From an uncultured Bacteroidales bacterium (lineage in GTDB: Bacteria; Bacteroidota; Bacteroidia; Bacteroidales; Bacteroidaceae), in assembly GCA_902770725.1 (NCBI GenBank), contig CACXUA010000015.1, positions 1 to 46,049 of the forward strand: a DNA stretch of 46,049 nucleotides, in the 5' to 3' direction. This document shows, in pieces, positions 34,636 to 41,835 of this stretch; within the stretch, counting starts at the first letter, position 1; each line of letters starts with the position of its first letter. Position numbers and translations under genes: made by a program. The notes beneath the pieces are model-generated. The model did not search any database. It saw nothing but the letters and a program-made list of their open reading frames with translations, and was not told where the DNA came from.

Positions 34636-36819
34636 TTAAATACTATATGCATTGAGCACTTCTATGACGCGCTGCACTTCGGCTTCTGTCATTACGGGCG
34701 ACATCGGGAGCGATAGGATTTCATGGTGGATACGCTCGCTGATGGGGAACGAGAGGTCGTTCCATTCGCTGTAGGCCTGCTGCCGATGTGGAGGGATAGG
34801 ATAGTGCACCATCGTCTCGATGCCTGCCCGCGAAAGGTATTCACGCAGATGGTCGCGCTCAGGAGTTCGTATGGGATAGATGTGCCAGACGTTCTCTCCT
34901 GCTTCGGAAGGCATCTGGGGTAGCGTGATAAGCGGGTTCCTGATGCCTTCGCTATAAGCCAGCGCAACCTTTCGGCGTGCCTCGTTATCTGCATCCAAAC
35001 GCTTCAGTTTCAGACACAACACTGCTGCCTGAATCTCGTCCATGCGGCTGTTCAGGCCTTTCATCTCGTTGAGGTATTTCTCCTTGCTACCGTAGTTCGA
35101 CATGGCCCGCACGTAATCGGCTAAAGACTCATCGTCCGTCGTAATACAGCCCGCGTCGCCAAGAGCACCGATGTTCTTGCCGGGATAGAAACTGAAACCG
35201 GCAGCATCGCCAAGGTGACCAGCTCGTATACCTTTGTAAACCGCACCCTGAGCCTGTGCCACATCCTCGATGACCTTCAGGTTATGTCGCTTAGCCACCT
35301 CCAAGATGGGCTGCATATCGCACACGCGACCATAAAGATGAACCACCATGATGGCCTTGGTCCGCTCAGTGATGAGAGCCTCTATGCCGTCGGGATTGAT
35401 GAGGTAATCCTCCACGCGAGGCTCGCAAAGCACGGGTTGCAGGCAGGCTCGGCTCACGGCTAAGATGCTGGCAATGTAGGTGTTAGAGGGAACAATCACT
35501 TCGGCATCGTCGGCCCAGCCAAGCATCCGCTTGTAGGCGGTCAGGATCATCGTCAAGGCATCCAGGCAATTTCCCGTCGGCACACAATACTTGCTGCCAC
35601 AGAACTCTGCAAACGCCTTGCTGAAACGCTTGTTCTCTTCGCCCAGCAGATACCATCCGCCCTGCACCACACGCGATACTTCCTTTGTCAATTCCGGCTC
35701 GAAAGAGTTGCTGACGCGCTGAAGGTCAAGGTAGGGAACATGCGCAGGAGCCTTGTCGCTGCCGTTCACCCCTCCATTTGATGGGACGGGGGAGGCTTCG
35801 TCATTGGAGAAGGCTGGAATGAGGCAGTTTATTTCATAGGTATCATAGCAGACGGCTCTGCCTCCGAAGCCTTCCTTCTGATGGATAAGTCCCTCGTTCA
35901 GGTAGCGGCCGTCGTTCTCGTTGGACGTTCCGAGGTCAAGGTAGTCGTACTGCTTGTAGCGCTCATTGATGAGGTGACGGAACAAGAGGTCGAGCGCACC
36001 ATGTGCCCTACCCTCTTCTCCGCTGGCGATATACTGCACATGTGCCACCTTGCGGCATTCGAAGATGACCACTCCGGCCACGATGCGCTTCTCGTGTCTC
36101 ACGATGTAGAGGCGGATGTTCTTGGGAAACTGACTCATCAAGAGCTGCATCTCCTGCAAAGTATGCGTGGGTCGGGCATTATGATACTTCTCCAACACCT
36201 CTTCCAAAAGCGCCCAATACTCCTGCAGCGTCTGCGTGTCGCCTTCCGTCATGCGATCTATGTAGAAGCCATTATCCACCGCCTTGCGTGCCTGACGTAT
36301 GCGAAGCGTGGACATCTTCATCGGGTTCTGCATCGAGACACAAGTGCTCACGAGTCGTCTGGTCAGCCTGGCTCCAGCACGGAACAGTGCATAAAGGTCT
36401 TCGCCAGAAGGGACACTACTATATATATAAGGTATAGGCTTATAGACGATGCGCTCTGCCTGCATCATATCGCGATAGTACTGCACAATGGCCTGCATCA
36501 TGTCCAGCACCTCCTTCTGTGTCACCTCGGGCAAAACAACCAGTCCGCCGTAGGTCAGCCCCTGATGGGAATAGACCGTACGCTGCTCCTTGTCCCAATT
36601 CGCAGGGAAGACCGCCACAAGATCCTTCGTGGTAAGGCTCCTCTCCTTGAACTCCTCATCAGGCGAAATGCCAGCATAGATGAGCAGAGAACAATCGAAG
36701 AAGCGGTCGGAATGATAGTCCATGAAGTTGCGCTTGAGGAGGAAAGTGCCGTTCTTCGACATCTCTACAAACGCATCCCATGTCTCCTTCCGGTTTATAG
36801 AATAAGGTATAATCGTCAT
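34636..36819 (-). CDS. Fusion of a FemAB-like acyltransferase and a DegT/FdtB-type sugar aminotransferase
   Basis: The start at 36819 gives [20 protein letters not shown]; upstream ATG/TTG codons (36840, 36855) only add repeat-derived residues. The protein has 727 residues. Residues about 1-335 are FemAB/GNAT-like ([61 protein letters not shown]). Residues about 360-727 are a DegT/DnrJ/EryC1 aminotransferase: [41 protein letters not shown] and [16 protein letters not shown] with PLP lysine K548. With fdtA upstream it should make a 3-amino-3,6-dideoxyhexose nucleotide sugar, and the N-terminal domain may acylate the amine. The linker [20 protein letters not shown] is encoded by a repeat (35760-35805). 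Confidence 0.88.
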   Translation of the reverse strand: MTIIPYSINRKETWDAFVEMSKNGTFLLKRNFMDYHSDRFFDCSLLIYAGISPDEEFKERSLTTKDLVAVFPANWDKEQRTVYSHQGLTYGGLVVLPEVTQKEVLDMMQAIVQYYRDMMQAERIVYKPIPYIYSSVPSGEDLYALFRAGARLTRRLVSTCVSMQNPMKMSTLRIRQARKAVDNGFYIDRMTEGDTQTLQEYWALLEEVLEKYHNARPTHTLQEMQLLMSQFPKNIRLYIVRHEKRIVAGVVIFECRKVAHVQYIASGEEGRAHGALDLLFRHLINERYKQYDYLDLGTSNENDGRYLNEGLIHQKEGFGGRAVCYDTYEINCLIPAFSNDEASPVPSNGGVNGSDKAPAHVPYLDLQRVSNSFEPELTKEVSRVVQGGWYLLGEENKRFSKAFAEFCGSKYCVPTGNCLDALTMILTAYKRMLGWADDAEVIVPSNTYIASILAVSRACLQPVLCEPRVEDYLINPDGIEALITERTKAIMVVHLYGRVCDMQPILEVAKRHNLKVIEDVAQAQGAVYKGIRAGHLGDAAGFSFYPGKNIGALGDAGCITTDDESLADYVRAMSNYGSKEKYLNEMKGLNSRMDEIQAAVLCLKLKRLDADNEARRKVALAYSEGIRNPLITLPQMPSEAGENVWHIYPIRTPERDHLREYLSRAGIETMVHYPIPPHRQQAYSEWNDLSFPISERIHHEILSLPMSPVMTEAEVQRVIEVLNAYSI

Positions 36820-36855
36820 ATCTTCTGTTTTTGACAACATGCAACAGAGCGTCAA

Positions 36856-37311
36856 CTATCGGTTGTCGGTTGTCTGTTGTCCGTTGTCCGTTGTCAGCTT
36901 CATAAATTCCTCATAGTCGTGAATGTAGTCCTCAGCACGGTACTCCTCCGAAGCAAGACTGATGCAAGCCGCATCTTTCGTGAAGTTCATCAGCCTGCAC
37001 CACACCAAAGGCGGTATGAAGACACCTTGGCTGGGGTCGTCCATATGCAGGAGTGTCTGTCTCTCACCATCGTCTATTTCAATGTCGAAACTGCCTCCGA
37101 TGGGAAACAATACCATCTGGCAAGACCGATGAGCATGGTCGCCTCGCATGCCCTCGCCCTTAATGTCGTACGTCCAAAAGACACGCTTGATGGGGAACGG
37201 AATGTGATGTTCCGCCTCTCCGAAAGCCAAACTTCCGCGTTCGTCAGAGATGTTAGGAAGTTGCACAAAGAAGCAACCTTTCGGCAGCAAAGTTGAAGAA
37301 TTATGACTCAT
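36856..37311 (-). CDS. fdtA: dTDP-4-oxo-6-deoxyhexose 3,4-ketoisomerase (FdtA/WxcM-like cupin)
   Basis: The 151-residue cupin moves the keto group of dTDP-4-oxo-6-deoxyglucose from C4 to C3 before transamination. The FdtA motifs are ISDERGSLAFGE, KRVFWTYDIKGEGMRGDHAHRSCQ (the histidines lie at the active site) and PPLVWCRLMNF, ending EEYRAEDYIHDYEEFM. The last residues, TTDNGQQTTDNR, are encoded by GTTGTC-type tandem repeats (36860-36898) that occur elsewhere between genes, so the C-terminus seems to have been extended by a repeat. It is the first gene of a two-gene operon; the fusion gene begins 36 bases after its stop. A TAACTTTG box lies at 37330-37337 on the minus strand. Confidence 0.9.
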   Translation of the reverse strand: MSHNSSTLLPKGCFFVQLPNISDERGSLAFGEAEHHIPFPIKRVFWTYDIKGEGMRGDHAHRSCQMVLFPIGGSFDIEIDDGERQTLLHMDDPSQGVFIPPLVWCRLMNFTKDAACISLASEEYRAEDYIHDYEEFMKLTTDNGQQTTDNR

Positions 37312-37355
37312 TCTCTATGATTTTCTGCACAAAGTTACAAAAAAATCCTTAAATG

Positions 37356-37387
37356 CTTGCTCAGTTCACAAAAAAACTCTACCTTTG
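37356..37387 (+). promoter_or_regulatory. Promoter of the tRNA-Ser/tRNA-Glu pair
   Basis: CTTG (37356-37359) and TACCTTTG (37380-37387) lie 20 bases apart, 61 bases before tRNA-Ser. Confidence 0.7.
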
Positions 37388-37448
37388 CATCCGCAACAAG
37401 AGAAAGAAGGCGGTTTTTAGCACTAATTCTGACTCTTAATTACTGGAA

Positions 37449-37535
37449 GGAAGTTTGGGTGAGTGGCTGAAACCACCAGTTTGCTAAACTGACGTGCGGG
37501 TTACCGTACCGGGGGTTCGAATCCCCCAGCTTCCG
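37449..37535 (+). tRNA. tRNA-Ser (anticodon GCT)
   Basis: Cloverleaf of 87 nt with acceptor GGAAGTT/AGCTTCC, anticodon loop TTGCTAA, a long variable arm (GTGCGGGTTACCGTAC) as required for serine, and T-arm GGGGGTTCGAATCCCCC. CCA is not encoded. Confidence 0.95.
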
Positions 37536-37594
37536 CAAAACGACGAGGCACTAGTTAAATCGTAAATAGTAAATCGTCAAATAGTAAATAACAT

Positions 37595-37666
37595 GGCGCT
37601 TTCGTCTAGCGGCTAGGACACATGCCTCTCACGCATGGAACACGGGTTCGATTCCCGTAGGCGCTA
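37595..37666 (+). tRNA. tRNA-Glu (anticodon CTC)
   Basis: 72 nt; the 5' end GGCGCTTTCGTCTAGCGGCT and anticodon stem CATGC/GCATG around CTCTCAC match the Glu consensus. The anticodon is at 37628-37630. The acceptor has G1/U72 and U6/G67 wobble pairs, so the stem is unusual but complete. CTC decodes GAG only. Confidence 0.9.
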
Positions 37667-37669
37667 CAA

Positions 37670-37697
37670 AAGGACTTCGCAACGCGAGGCCCTTTTT
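37670..37697 (+). terminator. Terminator after tRNA-Glu
   Basis: AAGGACTTCGC (37670-37680) pairs with GCGAGGCCCTT (37684-37694) with one A/C mismatch, followed by TTTT. Confidence 0.8.
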
Positions 37698-37706
37698 TGT
37701 TCTCCT

Positions 37707-37816
37707 CACGTCAACACACCAGAAACGACGTGTCAAGTAGCAAAAGTTAACACGTTAAGTTCGCCAACGCGACACGTTAAGTTCGCCAACTCGACACGTT
37801 AACCTGACTAATTACC
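37707..37816. repeat. Five-unit 22-base phase array (array 5)
   Basis: Units start at 37707, 37729, 37751, 37773 and 37795. The third and fourth share CACGTTAAGTTCGCCAAC and differ at only one or two positions; the others begin CACGTCAA, CGTGTCAAGT and CACGTTAA. It lies between tRNA terminators and contains no gene. Confidence 0.9.
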
Positions 37817-37832
37817 TATAATAAACAAATAA

Positions 37833-37859
37833 AGCACCTGCAAAATCTTTGCAAGTGCT
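37833..37859 (-). terminator. Terminator of the tRNA-Met gene
   Basis: On the minus strand AGCAC-TTGCAAA pairs with TTTGCAGGTGCT (one mismatch) over a three-base loop, followed by TTATTTGTTTATT. Confidence 0.75.
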
Positions 37860-37871
37860 CCCTGTCTCTCG

Positions 37872-37945
37872 TGGACCAGCTAGGGCTTGAACCTAGGACC
37901 TCCAGATTATGAGTCTGTTGCTCTAACCAACTGAGCTACAAGTCC
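37872..37945 (-). tRNA. tRNA-Met (anticodon CAT, elongator type)
   Basis: 74 nt with the D-arm TAGCTCAGTTGGTTAGAGC, anticodon loop CTCATAA and T-arm CTAGGTTCAAGCCCTAG. It resembles elongator Met tRNA; CAT could also be tRNA-Ile2, but the sequence near the anticodon (CAGACTCATAATCTG) fits Met. Two defects are seen: a T6/T67 mismatch in the acceptor stem and A27/G43 at the top of the anticodon stem. Confidence 0.88.
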
Positions 37946-37976
37946 GACGATACTGGCTTATGCCATTAATCGGGTG

Positions 37977-38008
37977 CAAAATTAGACATTTCCTGCGAAT
38001 TATGCAAA
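37977..38008 (-). promoter_or_regulatory. Promoter of tRNA-Met
   Basis: On the minus strand TTTG (38005-38008) precedes TAATTTTG (37977-37984) by 20 bases. It is divergent from the ribF promoter with only 15 bases between the -33 boxes. Confidence 0.8.
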
Positions 38009-38023
38009 TGAAAGCAGGAAAAA

Positions 38024-38055
38024 TTTGGTTTCGCAAAGAGTTTTGACTACTTTTG
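38024..38055 (+). promoter_or_regulatory. Promoter of ribF
   Basis: TTTG (38024-38027) and TACTTTTG (38048-38055) lie 20 bases apart. The start codon at 38065 is only nine bases after the -7 box, so the mRNA should have almost no leader. Confidence 0.82.
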
Positions 38056-38064
38056 CATCTTGTT

Positions 38065-38958
38065 ATGAAGAAGGGATTTGCTGTTACTATCGGGTTCTTC
38101 GACGGCGTTCATCAAGGTCACCGCTACTTGCTTAGGCAACTTCAAGAGTTGGCTGAAGCAAAGGATTTGCAACCTGCAGCGGTGACTTTCGACTGTCATC
38201 CGAGGACTGTAGTGCAGGAAGATTATGTCCCCTCGCTGCTGACGACACAAGAGGAAAAACTGAAGTTGCTCTCCGAAGCATTCAAGGGCGAAATCTTTGT
38301 GCTACCATTTACTCAGGAATTGAGTGTCATGACGGCTAAGGACTTCATGCAAAACATTCTTCGCGACAAGTTGAATGCGGAACTTCTGCTGATGGGATAC
38401 AATCACCATTTCGGTCACGGAGGCGGAACTCACGAGGAATATGTTGCTTGGGGACACGAAACGGGCATAGAGGTCTGCTTGGCCGAAGCCCTTCCTGGCG
38501 AGAAGGTGAGCAGCAGCCGGATAAGGAATCTGATTGGTTTAGGCGAGGTAGAGAAGGCAAACGCCATGCTCGGATATCCATATTTCCTGACTGGAAAAGT
38601 GACCGAAGGCAAGCAAATAGGCCGACGAATTGGGTTCCCAACTGCCAATCTCACTTTGCCGCAACAGAAGTTACTGCCGGCCTGCGGAGCCTATGCCGTT
38701 TGGGTAACGTTACCGGACAACACAAGACGAGGTGGAATGCTTTGCATCGGACATCGCCCAACAGTGGAACAAAACGGAGAAATCAGCATTGAAGTTCACA
38801 TCTTCCAGTTCGAAGGGAACTTGTATAACGAGTCTATTTCCATCGATTTCATCGAGAAATTACGCGACGAACAACACTTCGATTCCCTCGAAGACCTGCA
38901 AAAGCAACTGATCCTCGATGCAAGGGCTGCACAAGCAGCGATTTGTCATTCATCATGA
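38065..38958 (+). CDS. ribF: Bifunctional riboflavin kinase/FAD synthetase
   Basis: The 297-residue enzyme makes FMN and then FAD. The N-terminal adenylyltransferase domain opens VTIGFFDGVHQGHRYLL and has SSSRIRNLIGLGEVEKANAMLGYPY; the C-terminal flavokinase domain has GRRIGFPTANLTL and the conserved pattern SIEVHIFQFEGNLYNESISIDFIEKLRDEQ. I start at ATG 38065; the frame upstream only opens at TTG codons inside the promoter. The N-terminus is shorter than usual by about 12 residues before the first strand. The stop overlaps the next start (ATGA). Confidence 0.95.
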   Translation: MKKGFAVTIGFFDGVHQGHRYLLRQLQELAEAKDLQPAAVTFDCHPRTVVQEDYVPSLLTTQEEKLKLLSEAFKGEIFVLPFTQELSVMTAKDFMQNILRDKLNAELLLMGYNHHFGHGGGTHEEYVAWGHETGIEVCLAEALPGEKVSSSRIRNLIGLGEVEKANAMLGYPYFLTGKVTEGKQIGRRIGFPTANLTLPQQKLLPACGAYAVWVTLPDNTRRGGMLCIGHRPTVEQNGEISIEVHIFQFEGNLYNESISIDFIEKLRDEQHFDSLEDLQKQLILDARAAQAAICHSS

Positions 38959-40121
38959 CCAACGAAGCCTTCATAGAACAGAACCGGGATGCTGACATTC
39001 GCAGCTTGGCATTAAGCAAGATTCCCGCTGGAATAGACCTTCACTTCTGCCTGCAACAGATTGAAGGACTGCAGATTGCCCGAAAGAAACTACCTGTTTG
39101 GGCAAAGACCGAAGGCATCCTCTTTCCTCCAAAAGTCTCGCTGGAACAATGCAGTAGCGAGCAAACGGCACTCTACAAGCAACAGTTGGTGGAGCGACTC
39201 TTACCGATGAAACGGGCGAAAATGGCAGATTTGACGGGTGGCTTCGGCATAGACTTCTCTTATTTAGCCAAGTTGTTCGACGAGGCAGACTATGTGGAAC
39301 GTGACGAACATCTCTGCGAAATTGCCCAACACAACTTCCCTCTTCTTGGCTTACGGCAGGCTAAAGTTCATTGCTCAACAAGTGAGGATTATCTCGATGG
39401 AATGGGGCATTTTAACATCATTTACCTCGATCCAAGTCGAAGAGATGCGGTCGGGAGGAAGGTTGTTGCTTTGAATGATTGCTCGCCGAATGTTGAAGCG
39501 ATTCACGATGAGTTACTCGCTCATGCACCCATCGTGCTGGTCAAACTCTCGCCCATGCTCGACATACAAGACACACTGCGCCGTCTGCCCAATGTCGGCG
39601 AGGTGCATGTGGTAAGTGTTGACGGCGAATGCAAGGAAGTCCTGCTGGTGCTTTGCCGAGAGAAACAGGTTGCGATGGTTCATTGTGTGAACCTCTCAGC
39701 ACAAGAACAAACGTTCAGTACGACAATTCAGAATGCCGAACCAGTCATCGCCACACATTTGGAGCGCTATCTCTACGAGCCAAACGCATCCATTCTGAAG
39801 GCTGGCGTGCAAAATTCGCTCTGTCAAAAGTACGACGTCAGGAAGTTGCATCCCTTCAGTCACCTGTTCATTTCTGCCCATTTCATCGAGGATTTTCCTG
39901 GTCGCAGCTTTGAGATTGAGGACGCTTGCAGTTTTGCGAAGAAGGACTTGAAACGGATGCTGGCAGACATCACGCAATGTAACTTGACCGTTCGCAACTT
40001 TCCTGCTACCGTTGCGGCGTTGCGAAAGCGGCTCAAGCTGCGCGAGGGTGGCGACATCTACCTGTTTGCAACAACCCTTGCCGACGGTTCACACGCCCTG
40101 ATTCGCTGCAAGCGTTTGTGA
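38955..40121 (+). CDS. THUMP-like class I SAM-dependent methyltransferase family protein
   Basis: The 388-residue protein has an N-terminal helical part (MTNEAFIEQNRDADIRSLAL), then a Rossmann-type methyltransferase domain with the SAM motif MADLTGGFGIDFSYLAKLF (about 91-109), an acidic residue after the second strand (YVERDEHLCEIAQHNF) and the motif IV-like NIIYLDPSRRD. The C-terminal part (IEDACSFAKKDLKRMLADI, VRNFPATVAALRKRLKLREG) is a THUMP-like domain. Homologues are annotated as class I SAM-dependent methyltransferases of unknown target, perhaps RNA. It overlaps ribF by four bases, so the two are coupled. Confidence 0.88.
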   Translation: MTNEAFIEQNRDADIRSLALSKIPAGIDLHFCLQQIEGLQIARKKLPVWAKTEGILFPPKVSLEQCSSEQTALYKQQLVERLLPMKRAKMADLTGGFGIDFSYLAKLFDEADYVERDEHLCEIAQHNFPLLGLRQAKVHCSTSEDYLDGMGHFNIIYLDPSRRDAVGRKVVALNDCSPNVEAIHDELLAHAPIVLVKLSPMLDIQDTLRRLPNVGEVHVVSVDGECKEVLLVLCREKQVAMVHCVNLSAQEQTFSTTIQNAEPVIATHLERYLYEPNASILKAGVQNSLCQKYDVRKLHPFSHLFISAHFIEDFPGRSFEIEDACSFAKKDLKRMLADITQCNLTVRNFPATVAALRKRLKLREGGDIYLFATTLADGSHALIRCKRL

Positions 40122-40160
40122 CATATACATTATTATATATATAACATCCCCGTATCGAAC

Positions 40161-41708
40161 ATGTTAGTTAAGACATTCAGTGCCAGCGTTCAAGGGCTTC
40201 AGGCCGCAGAAGTTACTGTTGAAGTCAATTCGACTCGCGGTGCCAGGTTTGCTCTTGTGGGCTTGCCCGACAGCGCTGTCAAAGAGAGTTACGAGCGCAT
40301 TCTTGCAGCAATAGAGAACAGCGGCTACACCTTCCCGGGTCATTCCATTACCATCAACATGGCGCCAGCCGATGTCAGGAAGGAAGGTTCGGGCTTCGAC
40401 TTGCCGATGGCGATAGGCATTCTTGCCACGAGCGGGCAGGTGGACACACACGTGCTGAACCGTTACATGATGGTTGGCGAGTTGAGTCTGGATGGCTCCC
40501 TGCAGCCCATCAAAGGCGCGCTGCCCATCTCCATCAAGGCCAGAGAGTTGGGATTCGAAGGACTTATCGTGCCTGAGGCTAACGTGCGGGAGGCTGCTGT
40601 GGTGAACAACCTCAATGTCTATGGTGCGCGCCACATTAATCAAGTCATCGGACACCTGAATGGTCTGGAACTCATGCAACCGACCGTCATCGATACCAGA
40701 GCAGAGTTTTTTGCCAAGCAGAGTGAGTTTGAGTTCGATTTCGCAGACGTCAAAGGTCAGGAACAAGTGAAGCGAGCCCTCGAGATAGCAGCTGCGGGGT
40801 CACACAATCTGATCATGGTCGGTCCTCCTGGCAGTGGTAAGAGCATGTTGGCAAAGCGTTTGCCGAGCATCTTGCCACCGTTATCGCTACGAGAAAGTCT
40901 GGAGACGACGCAGATTCATTCTGTTGCAGGCAAGCTGAAAGGCGACTGTTCCCTCATTGCCCAACGTCCCTTCCGTTCGCCCCACCACACCATCTCGCAA
41001 GTGGCACTTGTGGGAGGCGGCACGAATCCGCAGCCTGGGGAAATCAGTTTGGCGCATAATGGGGTCCTTTTTTGCGATGAATTGCCGGAATTTCAGCGTT
41101 CTGTGCTCGAAGTTTTGCGACAGCCCCTCGAGGATCGCGTCATTAATATCTCGCGAGCGAAGTACACCATCACTTATCCTTGCTCGTTCATGTTCATCGC
41201 CAGCATGAACCCATGTCCGTGCGGTTACTACAATCATCCGGACAAGCATTGCTGCTGCACGCCCGGACAAATCATGAAGTACCTGAACAAGATCAGCGGT
41301 CCGCTTCTTGACCGAATAGACATCCATTGTGAAATCCAACCAGTACCTTTCGCAGAGCTAAGCAGGATGCAGCCCGGCGAGCCGAGTTCCGTCATTCGGG
41401 AAAGGGTGATTAAGGCCAGGAAGATACAGGAAGAGCGGTTCAAAGAGTACAAGGGCATCCACTGCAACGCGCAGATGAGCGAGAAGATGCTCCACAAGTT
41501 TGCGGAGCCCGACAATGCCTCGCTCGACATGCTCAGGATGGCGATGGAGCGCCTGAAACTCAGTGCCCGAGCTTACTCACGCATTCTGAAAGTGGCAAGA
41601 ACCATTGCTGATTTAGCAGGGAGCGAAGCCGTGCAGAGCCAGCACATTGCCGAAGCCATCGGCTATCGAAGCCTGGATCGGGGCGATTGGGCAGAGAGGG
41701 GAGTCTAG
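40161..41708 (+). CDS. comM: YifB family Mg chelatase-like AAA ATPase (ComM)
   Basis: The 515-residue ATPase is a hexameric helicase related to ComM, which extends branch migration during natural transformation. The N-terminal ChlI-like domain (VNSTRGARFALVGLPDSAVKES, FPGHSITINMAPADVRKEG) is followed by the AAA domain with Walker A GPPGSGKSM (about 220), Walker B GVLFCDELPEF, and the cysteine-rich loop MNPCPCGYYNHPDKHCCC. The C-terminal helical part has RAYSRILKVARTIADLAGS. It is convergent with the PI-PLC gene; the 22-base palindrome array lies between them. Confidence 0.94.
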   Translation: MLVKTFSASVQGLQAAEVTVEVNSTRGARFALVGLPDSAVKESYERILAAIENSGYTFPGHSITINMAPADVRKEGSGFDLPMAIGILATSGQVDTHVLNRYMMVGELSLDGSLQPIKGALPISIKARELGFEGLIVPEANVREAAVVNNLNVYGARHINQVIGHLNGLELMQPTVIDTRAEFFAKQSEFEFDFADVKGQEQVKRALEIAAAGSHNLIMVGPPGSGKSMLAKRLPSILPPLSLRESLETTQIHSVAGKLKGDCSLIAQRPFRSPHHTISQVALVGGGTNPQPGEISLAHNGVLFCDELPEFQRSVLEVLRQPLEDRVINISRAKYTITYPCSFMFIASMNPCPCGYYNHPDKHCCCTPGQIMKYLNKISGPLLDRIDIHCEIQPVPFAELSRMQPGEPSSVIRERVIKARKIQEERFKEYKGIHCNAQMSEKMLHKFAEPDNASLDMLRMAMERLKLSARAYSRILKVARTIADLAGSEAVQSQHIAEAIGYRSLDRGDWAERGV

Positions 41709-41725
41709 TTTTCAGCCCTACCGAC

Positions 41726-41835
41726 TCAACGTGCCACACCTGGTTCATTAAATATTCATGAATATTTAATTAAATGGTCATGAATATTTAATTAAACATT
41801 CATGACCATTTAATCAACATGACGTGTTAAGTTTA
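41726..41835. repeat. 22-base dyad array between comM and the PI-PLC gene (array 6)
   Basis: Units at 41748, 41770 and 41792 all have the TTAAA...TTTAA form with central TCATGA; the first is a perfect palindrome (half-site TTAAATATTCA). Flanking 22-base units at 41726 (TCAACGTGCCACACC) and 41814 (TCAACATGACGTGTTAAGTT) keep the phase, and the last one carries the CGTGTTAAGTT core of arrays 3-5. It ends exactly on the PI-PLC stop codon. Confidence 0.9.
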
